Position numbers and translations under genes: made by a program. The notes beneath the pieces were generated by a model, which had not been told where the DNA came from, searched no databases, and worked only from the letters and a program-made list of their open reading frames with translations. Below are positions 32,701 to 47,700 of a stretch of DNA of 64,000 bases, piece by piece. This stretch comes from Trogon surrucura (taxonomy: Eukaryota; Chordata; Aves; Trogoniformes; Trogonidae): positions 94,234,122 to 94,298,121 of the forward strand of contig CM036618.1 in NCBI GenBank assembly GCA_020746105.1, in the 5' to 3' direction. Within the stretch, counting starts at the first letter, position 1; each line of letters begins with the position of its first letter.

Positions 32701-35700
32701 GTAAGGTCTCCCCTCGGTGTCTTCTTCTTTAGGCTAAGGAGCCCCAGGTCCCTCAGCCGTTCCTCACAGGACATACATTCCAAATCCTTTACCAGCTTGG
32801 TAGCCCGCCTCTGTACCCTCTCCAGCACCTCGATGTCCTTCCTGTACTGTGGAGCCCAGAAGTGCACACAGTACTCGAGGTGCGGCCTCACCAGTGCCAG
32901 GTAGAGGGGCACAATCACTCCCCTGCTCCTACTGGCCACACTATCCCTAATACAGACCAGCATGCCATTGGCCTTCTTGGCCACCTGGGCACACTGCTGG
33001 CTCATGTTCAGCCGGCTGTCCACCAACACCCGAAGTCCCTCTCTGGCAACTCTCCAGCCACTCCTCCCCAAGCCTGTAGCGCTGCTGGGGGTTATTGTGG
33101 CCGAAGTGCAGGACCTGATACTTGGCCTTATTGAAGCTCGTGTGATTGGCCTTGGCCCAGTGATCCAACCTATCTAGATTCCTCTGTAGAGCCTCCCTGC
33201 CCTCAGGCAGATTGACAGTTCTACCCAGCTTGGTGTCATCTGCCAACTTACTGTGGGTGTGTTCTATCCTCTCATCCAGGTCATTGATAAAAATGTTAAA
33301 CAGGACTGGGCCCAGTACTGAGTCTTGGGGGGACACCACTCGTGGTTGGCCGCCAACTGGATTTAACTCTGTTGACCACGACTCTTTGGACTCGGCCATC
33401 CAACCATTTTTTTACCCAGCAAAGTGTATGCCCATCCAAGCCAAGAGCAGTCAATTTCTCTAGGAGAATGCTGTGGGCAACAGCGTCAGATTCCTAACTA
33501 AGCCAAGGTAGACAACATCCACATCCTTTCCTTCATCCAGCCAGTGGGTCACCCTGTCATAGGAGGAGATCAGGTTTGTTAAACAGGACCTGCCCTTCAT
33601 AAACCCATGCTGACTGGGTCTGATCACCTGGTTGTCCTGCATGTGCTACGTAATGGAACTCAGGGTAATCTGCTCCATCAGCTTCCTTGGAATCAAAGTC
33701 AAACTGACAGGCCTGTAATTTCCCGGATCATCCTTCCGTCTCTTTTTATAGATGGGTGTTATACTTCCAATCAGCTGGGACCTCCCCAGTCAGTGAGGAC
33801 TGCTGATAAATGATGGACAGTGGTTTGGTGAGCTCCCCTGCCAGTTCTCTCAAGACTCTAGGGTGTATCCCATCTGGCCCCATAGATTTGTGGACATTGA
33901 TATGGAGCAGTAGGTCACTGACCATCTCCTCCTAGATTATGGGGGGCACATTTTGCTCCTGGCCCTTGTCTTGGCTTGAGGGGCTGGCTTCCCTCGGTAC
34001 AGGTGTTTCTAATTCTAAAAACTGAGGCAAAGAAGGCACTAAGCACCTGAGCCTTATGCTCATCTTTTGTCACTGTATTTCCTCCTGGGTCTAGCAGGGG
34101 ATGGAGGCTCTCCCTGATCTTTCTTTTGTTATTAATGTATTTATAGAAGCTTTTCTTACTGCCCTTTACTTTCAAAGCCAGATTAATTTCTAGCTGGGCT
34201 AGAAATTTAGATACAGTTGCTAGGCTGTTCTGCAAATCAACAGTCAGTGTGACTTAGGTTGCTGGTGTTATGGGTGCATATAGTTACTGCTCCTTGTTCA
34301 CCCTTCTGAAGCCTGCCACGGCTGCTTCTAGTTCTGTGGCATCTGCTTCTTTAACTGTGGGTGTTTAGGATCGAGTATTTGTTTCTGAGAGTTCTAACTT
34401 TGAATCCTGATAAGCCATGATGGAAAGATGCAATGTGAGGGGCTGGTTTCTAATGGCTCATTAGTCTGCTGTGCTCTGCCCTTCACAGCACAGAGGTCCA
34501 CATGTGTTAAATGTCTCAGCACAGACTTGCAGGACCATTGCCTCTGTTGACTTCTTGTCTTCTGTTGCGTACCCTAATGCTGAGAGAACTGAACTAAGAC
34601 TCCTGGCTACTACTGTCCTGTAGACTTGTGCTCTTTTAGAAGTCGTTGAGGTGAGAAAATGGCAACAGAGCTTGGATGAAAAACTAGAAAAGTGACCTGG
34701 AAACTAGTGACTCTGTGCAGAAGCAAGGTTGAGAGGTTGGACTGCATCCTGATTAGTTGAATATTCAGCTGGGCAAAAATCCCTCCATCCTCGGATCGGC
34801 TGGAATTTCTGAGTTATTCCATTTCTTTTTCTCAGTTTTCTGTTTTCGAAAGCTTGCGTGGAGGAGGTTTTCTTGTTGCCTGCACTCTGAAAACCAAAAT
34901 GTGCAAGACCAGTCTTAGCAGCACATACTGTTAGTGGTATAGAAAGCAGTGGAGGAGGAAAGGTTGAGCAGACAAGGTCTGATGCTGTGCCACCTTGCTC
35001 TAGTTATTATCAAAGAATACTTTGTGGGCTTCTTTCTCAGTAATATAGCCAATTCTTAAAAACTTTGTAGGCCACTTAAATTCATTACTGTGTCAGTATG
35101 GTGTAAAGCTTTGAGTTAAATAACAGTACAATCATCTAAATTAATACAGATTAAATCAGTGGCCCAAATGACTAAAACCTTTATATATTCAGAAAATAAT
35201 GTGTAGGTTTTCTGTTGTTTGCCTTTTTTGTTTGTTTTTTGGGTTATTTTAGAAACGACTCTAGTTTTCTGGAAGCTTTATGAAGCTAGTGGCAGTGTGT
35301 GTGCGCTATAAAGCCAGGTGGCCTAACACAGCAAATCTGATTATACAAGCTTAAAAGATATTTATCTGCATGTTTTAATATTCCAAACCTAATGGGAGAA
35401 GGGGGTGTGGAGGTGTGGATCTTTGAGGCTTAAGGAGCCTAGGATATCAGATCTCCAAGGGCCGAAGGAAATATCTGTATTTCACACAGCAGAACACTGA
35501 CTTGGCCCATGGTGTTGTTTTAGAACTCTGATGTCTGGTCCAGGGAAGTTTAAGCTAGTGAAACAGGGAGCCAAAACAGGCAGCAGTCTGAAAGGGTTGG
35601 GACAAAAAGTATTTGAGGTAAAGTGCAGGCAGATAGAGCTGGGAGGGGAAGGTCGTGTTTCCTGGCTGGATGAGCAGTGAAGCATGTGCAGCTCTCTTGT

Positions 35701-38700
35701 GAGAAGAAAAGCTCATGTTCTCAGAGTGATGGGAACTGACGGAGCTATGCAAAACTAAAACTCCAGACCTCCAAAAGTTGTAGCTTTGTAGCTGCAATAA
35801 AGTTCAGTGAAACTGGGCCTGATATACAAAGCATAAACAGTTGTCTCTGCTGGCTGTCAAACAGATTTTTAAAGGTATTGTATCATATCCTGTTTCTGTT
35901 AGCCTGTCAGACTAAACTGAGTTTTAGTTTGAGTTGATTGATCGCCAGTTACAAACCAAGAGGAGCTGTTATCTCTGAAATTACAGGGCTTTCACTAGTT
36001 TATAACTTGGAGCAGTCCTTTGGAAAGCTGATTGTTTCCTCCTGCAATGCTGCAGTGAAATGCAAGCCATTATCTTTGTGTTCGGCTTCTTTTGTTAAAA
36101 GCTTTTTTAATTTCTTTCTCTGTGGTAAACCGGTGTACTGCAGCCAAGGCTGTCTGCTCAGGTTTCCTTGGCACACTGCATCTGTTCTATTAGTTTGTGT
36201 CTTTAACAAAGTAAGTTTATACAATAGCAGGTATACCTTTGCTATGGAAAAGAGTTGCCTGCTCAGTAAATAAGAGACCTTCTATTTAAGTCCTACAATG
36301 TTGTTTTCTCCTGAGGCTGACTTAAAACATCAGGCAGGTACTCCTTTAATTGAATCAAATCTTAATCTAGCTCTCTGAGAAACAACCAAATTTCGTGCTT
36401 GCATCCAATGCTTCCTGTTGGATAAAGGATAGGGTTAACAGTATCTAGGGGTCTCTAGCTTGTCAAATGGAAGGTACCTTCTTCAAATGTCAAAATATCC
36501 AAAGTGCAGCAAACTTGAACTTATGATACTATTCTTTGCTGCTTCTTTTTTGTTCAGTATTGAAAACTGGTGTGTATAAATTGCAACCATACTGGCTGAT
36601 TATCTGCTGCATTCCAGGGACCTTTTGGTGTGGGTGTGGCTGGGCTTATGAAATGCTTCACAGATAGGAGAATCTCCAGGGAAAGTTGCAGCAGCATTGT
36701 CCTTATCTGTGGTTTGTAAGCATAAGTGTGGAAAAGCCACCTGTTTCACTGTTGAAAGAAAGGAGGTGACTGTTCCCACTGCCATGAATGCGGACCCATG
36801 CAAAGGAAAAGTCCCTGCAGTTTTGTTGGGACTTTGGTAAGTCTTATGGACAGTGTTCCTGGGATTCCATGTTGCAGATCTTTGTGGAGGAAAACATGAG
36901 TGGATTTCCATCACTTCTCTCCCTCCTGATCTTTACAGTCTTATCTTTTTAAAGAAGCAAGAAATAACCACTGCCCTCTGACGTACATGAATTAGTTGAT
37001 ACAGCTTGCAAAGTGCAGATGTGATAGCATAAGAATCTCTTTCCCAAATGTTTAAATGAAAACCTTGTGAGCAACCTCCCACCCAGGTTCAAGTATTGCT
37101 TCTTAATAGCCTCATAAATACTGCAGCTATGTATAGAATGGACACAAGCTTAATTTCATTGAATGAACAATTTGAAAAATAATGGCATCTGGGTAGAGGA
37201 AATTGTAGTTAACACACATGGAAAAGAATAGTTCTTTCAGCTGGTCATTTTACTGGCTACGTCTTATTGCTGTTTCACTGTAATTGATTGTTAATAGATT
37301 GCCATACTAGTGCAGTCTGGTATTGATGGCTATTGCAGTTGATTGCATTTCATTGTTCGTTCACCCTCTCACCATCTTTTTCCTAAATTGTTTTATACTG
37401 GCTTTCCCAATTACCATATTTTTCTGTCTTGCACTCTTCTGTCCATTGAGCTCATCTGCGTTCTATCCTATTCTTGCCTTGTTGCACTTACGTACGTGCC
37501 CTGCTGTTCTCCCACTGCCCTCTCTGATGCTTTCAGGATAACTTTTGAAACTTGCATTCTTGTCTTGATGTGTAATTTTAGCTGTTGTTGTTTGTGGCTG
37601 CCTTTTTCCTTGCTCTGTTGCTATTCCTATGTGCTTTCTCTGCTGCACTACAGGAGAAGTTCAGGAAAGTGAACCTGCTTTCTGGTTGTGCTAGATGTAG
37701 TGAGAGTCAAGATTTGTGGGGAAGAGACTTCTGCAAATGTTAGACTATGAACTCCTAGAGCACAGTTGAGAAGGAGCTTGTGTCTCTTCTGGTGTCCTGC
37801 CTTCTTCACTACCTCCTACTTCCCTAAAGTGAGCCTGAGTTAGCTTGCTATCTAAATTTTGTTATGCTTGGGGCATATGGTATATTGTCTGCTCACCCAC
37901 TAGTGCCTCTTGGCTTTGTTCAGACTGATTTTCCCCTGCCCCCTCTGTAAAACTGCACTGCCTGTTTTGTTTTTTTTTTTTTTTTTCCTTCCTGTGAAGC
38001 AGTTTCTTACTGATTTGGTAGACTTGATGTATCCAGAGCAAACAGGAAGGCACATCTGCATAGGACAAACTGTGAAATTTTGCTCTTTTTAAGACTTTCA
38101 TTTCTTACTAGAACATTTTGGTAACTGCTCTGACATCTGCAGTTCTGGTGCTGCTCAGCACATCAGTCTGAAAACTAAGCCGTGCTGAAAGACTTAGCAT
38201 CATGTAAACCAAAACACTTCTGTGACCAGCCTAAGGGAAAAGCTGAAGCGAAAACTGGTCTTACATGTATCCTTCTCTAAGTGAGAAGAATGGTGGCCAC
38301 CCACACTTTTGCACTGAATACACCTCTGGTGCTTGGCAGAAGTTTATAGTGCAGTCCTCCTACACCAGAGCGTGCTGTTGTGGCATCATGAGTAGTTTAG
38401 ACTGTGGCTTCCTGGGGACAAGCCAAATGCAGACAAAAGGCTCAGCTATCAGAAGAGCTGCCTCCTGAGTACTCTGGCTCTCTTCATAGTGAGTATTTCT
38501 CTGATGCTTTGAAAAGTGGTCCACCTGCTTGTGAGCATGTCTTATGTGTTGAAGCAAGTTGAGGAATGGCAGCTAACACCATAAGCAAGCTTTAGGATGC
38601 TGTCTACTGAGTGCTGATAATCAAGGGAGATGTACAAAGCTCCTTCCAAAGGAGTGTGTGGATTGTACCTTTTAAAATCAGACTTGGAGTATGTTGGGAT

Positions 38701-41700
38701 ATCAGTCTGTCTTTTCCTCTGAATTCTCCTAGCAACAAACTTCTATGTCTTTCCCAGGGGAAACAACTGTCCTACTCTTCTACTTGCTAATATTCCTACT
38801 CCCTTTCTGCTCTGCACTGCTCATGGTATTGACCAGCATCTCCTGGATGCTGTATTCTTCCTTATATACTGTTTCATTCCAAAAACTGAAAAATGTTTGT
38901 TTGATTTTGGGAATTTTTTTGTTGTTGTTGGGTTTTGTTTTGTTGTGTTGTTTTTTACCCAAAGCATATTCCAAATGTCTCATTGCAGCTCAACTCTGCA
39001 ACTAGATTTCGATGACTGTTTTTAAGTGACCAGATTGGGTCAAATTTTGCATTTGCTTGTATCTTTCATCAGTTCAGCCTTCCTTGGCATTCTGCAGGTG
39101 CCTATTAGAAATTCTGAAGTTTGGGATTGATGTAACCATTAAGCTGCAATGTGAAAAAGTAGTCATTATTGCCTTTCAAACCTTCTGGGAGAGACTGACG
39201 TGCCTCATGTCTCTGGGCTTCTATCATAAGATTCATTTCCTGACACACACAGACTCCTGGCAGTGCAGTAGTCTTTTCATAGGTTTTCTTCAAGATGGAA
39301 ATTGGTAACTTGGTTTGCTCCTCTGACATGTCTAGAGTCCTATACAGAAGCTTCTGAAGAGTTTGCAGTGAGATGTTTTGACATACAAAAAGGGTTGGGT
39401 GCATTGGGTATCTCACTTTATGCCAAATTGCAGGTAGACATCCAGGAAACTTTCAAAAAACTTGGTTTATAAGTTGCAAAACACTCTATTCAAGTTACTG
39501 CTTTATGAAATTAATTTCTTCACCCCAATTTGATCTTTCTGTTGTTCAGACTCAGAATGAGCCCCTTGGAAGCTGAAATAGGGTGATGGGACCAGGTACA
39601 TGTCTGGTTTGGGAAGCTCAGAAGGCTGTTGCCTTTGTGGCTGACTGTGACTCCTCTACAGACCAAGGAGTTTTGTACTCAGAAATCAAATTTCTTGGCC
39701 TTTTGGGCAGGATGAGAATCTAGTCATCAGTACTTGAATTTTTTACTCTTTCAGTAGGTGAAATTGAGTAGGAAGCACAAGGTTTGAAGGGAACATCAAC
39801 ATCTAGGAAGGTAACAGCCTGCCTCATATGCCCTAATATTGCTAGAGGTGCTACTGCTGTTGCAGAAGGAGCCAGAACCTGGAAAAAACCCTCCGCTTCC
39901 ATGGAAATCGCCTTGAAAATTTTTGTGTATATTGGTAAAGCTGTGTATAGGTTACATATAAGAGCTGCACACCTGTATCACTGGATCAATGATATTCAGT
40001 TAGGTTAATGCCTGATCTTCCTCCTTCAGTCCCATTCTTCCCAAATAAAAATATTCTGCTGCACAGAGCTAGTTATATAGAGTGAATAAAACTTTTAGGT
40101 TATATCCCTTGAGATGGGAAAATCAAAGGTATAGTATTTTATCTGAATTATTTGAAATAGCTACTGGGTGTCGCTTTTTCGGATGCTGTGTGTCCTCTAA
40201 TCTATTGCCCTTTTCATTACTGTTTCTTAATGAAGAAAAATTCAAGTACCGTTTGAAATGCATCATTAAGAATGACAAAAAGATCTTGTTCCTTTGACAG
40301 TTGGTAACACTGCAAGCAGAGTACATGCAGTCTGGAAAAAAAGACAGGAGCTATCTTATGCTGTTTACAGTGACACTGCATAGTTATAAATTGCACATCA
40401 GTTATAAATTAAGATGTATTTGTAGTGGACTTCTTTCAAAAAGTCCCAAATCTTTAATACACATGACTTCTAGATGAAATATGAAGCGGAGATGGTATGA
40501 AAGACGTTCAGATATAAAGGTAGTCAGAAACATCCTCTTCAAACAGTATTTCAGAAAACTAAGTTTCAACTCATTTAGTGTTGACAGATGCACTTTAATC
40601 TTAGATCTCAGCACTTCTATTTTAGTTGAGTTTAGCTAAAGATTGGCACAGGAAATTTTAAAAAAAAAACCCTGCAGGCTTTGCTCCCTATAGACTTCCA
40701 TGGGGCAGCTATTGTGAGTTAAAGAATAAATTTTCATTAGAAGATATCTGTAGAATAGTTCTATATACTCTGAATTTGTTCATTGTTTTTTGGGATTAAG
40801 ACACCTGGTGATAATAAATGAGGGTATTAAAGCTTTCTAGAATAAAACTGATTGTATAATTAATGAGATGTAAGGGTAAAAGAATGTTGGCTTTATAGTT
40901 TGAACTCTTAACTTAATGGCCTTGCAATAGTAGATATGGTTGTAAATTGCAGAGGAAAAAAGCTGCAGTTTGAAACTACGTTTCTTGATTTCTTACTCGT
41001 TTTGATGTCTAAGCTATGTTGGTGTTGGATCATAGGGCTGGAATCACAGAATGGTTGTGGTTGGAAGGAACCTCTGGAGGTCATCTGGTCCAACTTCCTC
41101 ACTCAGGCAGGGCCACCTAGAGCTGTCCACACGACGGAAAATTTTATTTACTTGTGTGTAAGATAACATTCATGTGGATGGGTCATTGAGCTATCAAAGA
41201 ACTTTGTATTTTCTCTTTTTTTACTTTCTTGCTGCTTACAGTAAATGTGTTGGAATGTCCTCTAATGATTCTAGAAAGCTTTTCATCTTGCTCCTCACTC
41301 CTACCTATTTTTCATCTTTCATCCTTCTGAATTAACTATGAGCTGAGTTTACATGTGGTTTTTCACCATTCAAAACTTTTTTTTTCCCAAGATACAAAAG
41401 TCTAATACATCTCTGTACAATAGGCTTGTAACCACCTGATTGACTCAAATAGACCTTTATGTGATTGCACCAGCGATGAAACATCTAAGTAGGGAAATGG
41501 ACAAATAATTACATGGATTTATCTCTTTCCCTACCTATTAATTCTAATGGAAGCTTTTACAGTTGTAGACTGTTAGTTTTCTGTAAAAGAAGCCTGAAGT
41601 TAGTGCATGCAGCATTCACTACTTCTGCCTGGTTTTGGCAAAGAGGTGTCACAGACTTTCCAAATGTTAACAGCAGTCTCTTGTTTGGACCTTTGTGGTA

Positions 41701-44700
41701 ATCTTCTGGGATGCTCTTTCTTTTCCTGGAAGGAAGATGAGAGAGAGGTTTTCTTTTTGTGTGTGAGGGTGCTGGTGGTGTATTGTGGGGAACTCTTTCA
41801 AAACCTGTTCAAGATAAAATGCTTTTTGTTTTCAACATAAAACTGATGTCTGTGTGGAGAGGAGTGGGAAGTATGTGCTTTCAGCTACAAAAAGTAGTTA
41901 GGATCCTCTTTGGGGACAAGGTTCTGGCTTCTGTATGTGGGGAGAAAAGAGGTGATGGGTAGCAAACTGTCCATGGTGTTGCTCTAGTAGTCATGGTCAG
42001 TCTGAGCAATCAAGGGAGATGCGCTGTCCAAGACAGTGGTTGTTGGTGGCAAGGGGTCTGGCCAAACTGCAACTTCTAGCTCATTCACAAGCTATTGTTC
42101 TTTGTTAGAGTTTTCTGTTTGTCTTGTATAGCTTGCAGATAAAGGCTTCCTTCTAGGAATAGAGATGGAATAGTCAGGTGATAAAAGAAACAGTGGTGAC
42201 TCAAGATCTCACTTAAATTTGTCTCTGTTGTCCCAGGAACATCCTGGGGCTGATAGATGGTTTGGGCTTGGGGGTGTGTTTGCTTTCTTTCCTCGACTGT
42301 CTTGCACAGAAAGATTTAAAGTTGCAAACTTTTAATATCTTGCTCTTCATTTTAGGAGATTGAGTTTAGGTGATTAACATTTCTGTGGGCATATATTTTA
42401 ATATTGAATAGGGAAATGTGTTACAGTGTTGTCTTGCATTTTGCATAAAAAGTAGGAGTGGTTGTAACTCTTCCTATTAATAACAAGATGAGAGGACTAC
42501 AGGTGCATGTGGCTATAATCCATGCAGTAAGATGACCCCTTTCAAATACCTGTTTTGTGGAAGGAGCAGTAGTAATGAGCTTTCTTCTGTGAGCACCTAA
42601 TTTGCAAAGATTGTGTGCTTGGATACGGTGTGTGATAGGTGCCTTGGAAATATCTGTAATAGCTACAGAAAGCAGTAGGCTATGAATCCCTTCTTATGTT
42701 GAATCGGGGTTGCAGGGCTGTGTTTTTTTCTGAAAGTGTTCTCAGTTCCTGTATAATTGATTGTGGGGGGGAGGAGGGGTTACAGTTGCACGGTAGACAA
42801 CTTAATCAATGAGTCTATTGTTACTATTAAGCAGTATGCTCTTTAGAGCCAGGCACTTAATAACACGCTAAGCTGTCAGTCAGTGCTACCCTTAGTACTT
42901 AGCAAAATTAAAGGCTGTGATATTGAGAGAACAAAGCTAATGTAAACATCCTGTATAGGTCGTGAGGTTAACTTTCTAATTGCTCAAGCTTTTAATAATT
43001 AGTTTCCTTCATGTCTGTCCCTTGTATTGTCCCTTGCTTGTAGAGTTCTTGGGTTCAGCAGCTTGGTTCACAGCCTGACTGTAATCTTTGCAGTGTGCTG
43101 TCCCTGGTTGTCTTTGAAAATATTCTGTAGCTTTTCTTCAACAGAAAGACTTACAGTCCTCTTTAGTCTTCACTTTGCCATTCTGTCTAAGCTGCGTGGC
43201 ATAATAAAGTGAAGTAATTTGTGAATATGCCTGTCCTTCAGAGAAGGAGAGGGGAGGGAGACAGACCCCATGTACTAGCTGATCAAGAGAAACTAGATTT
43301 CCAGTTACTGTGCTAGAAAGAACTTGCATAAAAAAACCTGAATTCCAAATACCTTCTCTTGTCTTCAAACTGCATCTGAGATGATGATCTTTATGTTCAT
43401 GTTATTTTATGGCCTCTGGAGTCTTTTGGTTTATTTTTAATTTATAGCTGTTCTTAATCTTCCCTCTTTCCCCTATTTTTGTCATGCTGGAAATATTTGG
43501 AGCAAAATCAAGCTCTGGAAATAAACAGATTTATTATACTGTTCGGAGCGTCTGTATCCTGCGCAATGGACAGCTGGGTTCAGCACAGAAGAGAAGTGTT
43601 TTCTTGAAAGGCAGCATGGGCAGCAGACTGTGTCACTGGGAAATGAGAAGGTAATTTCATAGCAAATTTGTACCAAGCTTGGAATACTGTCAAGTATGGG
43701 TTGACAGGCAGCCGACAAGGAAACATTTGAGTTCCAATACCGTTGTGAGATAACTGTGTTGTGCTTATTTTGCAATGTTTGTCATTTATTTAGCTTTATG
43801 ATCCAAACTGGAAAAGAAAATACTTGAACAGAATGGAAAGTGTCAGCCTACTTTGGTCTAGACTAAATCACTTTCTCTTTAGCCTTCTTTTCCCTCTCAT
43901 CTGTCTCTTCCTCCTCTCTGGCGCCTTCTTAAGTTTTGACCATTTCTGGTCCAAGTAATCTGACAAGAGAAATGTTCTGCGGGTTAGTGTCCTTTCCATT
44001 AAAAGTTCTTGTAGAAACAAAGCAGACAAACTGGCCACTCTGCTCTGTGTTTGTCCGGTTGCCCAAGCTTCTCCTCTAATGGGCTCCTCCAGGGAGAGTG
44101 TCCCAGCTCTGGCTAGAGCTGTCTTCCTGTGCTCCTTATAATGAGTTACTGCCTTTTTCGGTGGTGTTTCTTTCCTTGAATTCCATAAAATGGACACTTG
44201 TGAACCACTCCTATTCACAGGATCTGAATAAATCTTGCTTGCCATAAAGGTGGAGGATGCACCTTACAGTGACCTGAACAGAAGCTGCTCCTGCAGGTTG
44301 TTGGAACACAAGGCTTTTCATATACCTGCAATGTCTAGCCTGATTTTTTACTATGGGCTTTAAGAATGTAGTCAAAGCTGACCTTTTTTTCCTTTCAACT
44401 TAGTACATTTAATTCTGCACAGGTAATAATGTTTGGCTCACTAGGTAAAAACTTAACTGCAGCGTATCCTATGATGTCTATGTACCCACATGTTAATCTC
44501 AAAGGTCTATCTATTCTACTGACTTGTCCTTCAGAGTGTTTAAAATTTGTGATTTTATTACTTGGTGATGAAGAATAACTTGGATTACTTTGTGGGTTGC
44601 TTTTGGGTTTCTTCTTGTGGTTTGTTGTTTGTTTAAATGAATGTTATTGGTGATTGCTTTCAGCCTATTGAGAGCTAGTGAGAGTAATAAGATGTGGAGA

Positions 44701-47700
44701 AAGAAGCTGTGTGATAGTGAGTTTATTTTTGAAAGTTCTCTTCTAATAAATGTGCAAGAGCATCTCAGACAGCTTCAGAGATATTAATCTTAAGTTGAAA
44801 TCTGCTGCATCTCCATAACATACAAGGTAAAAATGAATTTAAGTGTTGTGCTTATGTCCACATATAGGAGTATGTGTAAAAGTGGGATAAAACGGCTGAG
44901 AAATTTAGGCAGAATCTGATAATTTGAGTTAGAGTGTGAATGGAGACTACTAATGCTTCCATAGTGTGAATCTACTTATGGTCCTGTGCTTTGAGTCATG
45001 TCTTTCTGGACTCCACATACGCTTAGTAAGAGGGAGAAGACCACAACAAGAAAGGGAGAAGGCAAGGGACATGTAATGCTGTATTCTCTGTGTGCTTTGG
45101 AGGAGTGTAAGAGTGTGTACGCACACACGTATGTGTGGCTGATGTGATGCTCGAGAAAAACTTTCACATGCAGCGACTAGTTTGCCTATTTTGAGCTTAA
45201 ACATTTCAGTGAACTTTCTGTCCTCAAAATCTACACTGCTAAAGCAAAAAGATGCCTGAGATGGAAGAGGGACTTTGCTACCTGTGAGGAACAGATTTCT
45301 TTGTGGGCAAGGTAGTCGGGCATGAAAGCTTTTACAAATCTCTAGAAGCAGATGTGATCTACAGCCCTGATACTGCAGCGCTTCAATCTACAGGTTTTGA
45401 CTTGTTTACCCGATTCATTCCTCCTCCTACCTGGAAAAGTAGAAAGAAATGTAAGCTACCACCTGCAGCTGCAGAGCTGAAAGAATCAAAATGATGTGAA
45501 AGGAAAAAAAAATCATATAAAAGCACAAATATTTTTAACTTTGAGGTGTTCAAGGTGAGGATAGTGACCCCAGTACTTCCAGCTGTGTGGTCATCTTCTG
45601 TAACAACTTAAACTATTTTTGTTAAAAATGGAAGTGATGGCTAAAATAACTCTAGCAATGGTGTGATAACAAAATGATGGCAACACATACAAACTGACAG
45701 TTTAAAAAAAATCCTACTGAAGGTTAGGGTATCTGGAAAGGCTGTGGTGGCTGGGGCTAAAGGACAACTGGCTCCTTTGGCAGAAATCAACTCAGTCAGG
45801 GTGGAGGAGTCTGACCTCTCCTCCACAGGGCTACAGAGCAGTGTTAGCATGGTACTGTATGGCAGCAATGCTATGAAAAAATCAATTTGTGTTTGCTTTC
45901 ATTAGTAGCCGTTAGCCATTTAATATGGCACTCATCCAGCAGTCTTGTGAAGATACTGAAAGGTGATCTAACTTCACAAACTAACCAAACTGTTATCTAG
46001 GAAAAATTGAATTGGGTGTATTAATTACATTATCACATGTTATTAATCAAAACTATTGTGATTTACTTTATATTTTGCAATGTAATTCCTTTTAAGGAAA
46101 CTTATTTGCATGTTTAATTCATCTTAGACCAGAAGTAAATGCAGAACTCAATACTGAGGGTAATCAACTGCAGCAGCGGCTTATGTAAGGATGCAGTGGG
46201 TTCTCTGTCACTTGGAATCTTAAAGTCCAGATTAGATGTGTGTCTGACTGGTATTTTCTGGTTAAGCTAGCAGGTATGGAAAGGATGCAGTAGTGTGCAG
46301 CTCTAGAAGATGCTATACAGGGAGTTGATGAGGATATCCTCATAGATCCTTCTGGCTTCAAGGTCACTCTGCTTGCCATGTATCATTCCTCATTCCCCAG
46401 GGCTCAGTGCTGGGACCACTCCTGTTTAACATCTTTATCAATGACCTGGATGAGGGGATGGAGTGCACCCTTAGTAAGTTTGCAGATGACAGAAAACTGG
46501 GAGAAAGTGTTGATCTGCTTGATGGTAGGGAGGCTCTTCAGAGAGATTTGGACAGGCTGGATCACTGGGCCAAGGCCAATCACATGAGTTTCAATAAGGC
46601 CAAATGTCAGGTCCTGCACCTTGGCCACAACAACCCCCAGCAGTGCCACAGGCTTGGGGAGGAGTGGCTGGAGAGCTGCCAGAGAGGGACTTCGGGTGTT
46701 GTTGGACAGCCGGCTGAACATGAGCCAGCAGTGTGCCCAGGTGGCCAAGAAGGCCAATGGCATGCTGGTCTGTATTAGGGATAGTGTGGCCAGTAGGAGC
46801 AGGGGAGTGATTGTGCCCCTCTACCTGGCACTGGTGAGGCCGCACCTCGAGTACTGTGTGCACTTCTGGGCTCCACAGTACAGAAAGGACATTGAGGTGC
46901 TGGAGAAGCTACAGAGAAGGGCAACCAGAACGATTAGGGGACTAGAAGGTAAGTCTTATAAAGAGAGGCTGAGGGAGCTGGGGCTGCTCAGCCTGGAGAA
47001 ACGGAGGCTGAGGGGAGACCTTACTGCTCTCTACAACTACCTGAAAGGCAGCTGTAGTGAGACGGGTGTTGGCCTCTTCTCCCTAGTGAATAGTGATAGG
47101 ACAAGAGGGGATGATTCAAGTTGCACCAGGGGAAGTTTAGATTAGATATTGGGAAAAACTTCTTCACCGAAAGGGTGGTGAAGCATTGGAATGGGTTGCT
47201 GAGGGAGGCGGTGGAATCGCCATCCCTGGCCATGTTTAAAATAAAGTCTGGATGTGGCACTTCAGGAAATGGTTTAGTGTTAGGGTGGTGTAGGGCTGTA
47301 GGTTGGATTTGATGATCTTAAAGGTCCTTTCCAGCCTTGATGTTTCTATGATTCTATGGCAAAGGGTGAAAAATTATGAGTTGTGTAGTAATGGGCGTAG
47401 CTGAAGAGACTTTAAGGGCTGTTTTTACTGATAGCTGAAGTCATCAGGTCTTTGTGAGTAATAAACCGTTGACTCTTAGCTTAACATTTTTAGACAGGTA
47501 GTGGACTTCATTGTAGGCTCCTCTTGGTTCTGAAATGGTGAATATTTAAGATTATTCTTGTGCCTCACTGAGCTGTGCTGCTTTTGTCTTTGCTTCACAG
47601 CAACTCTTATTATCCTTAAAATTTTGCCTGTTTAATTTTACCCTGGAGAGTTTGCTTGTCCAGCTCAGTGTGATGGCATGAGAGCTTCTGGTGGCATAAA

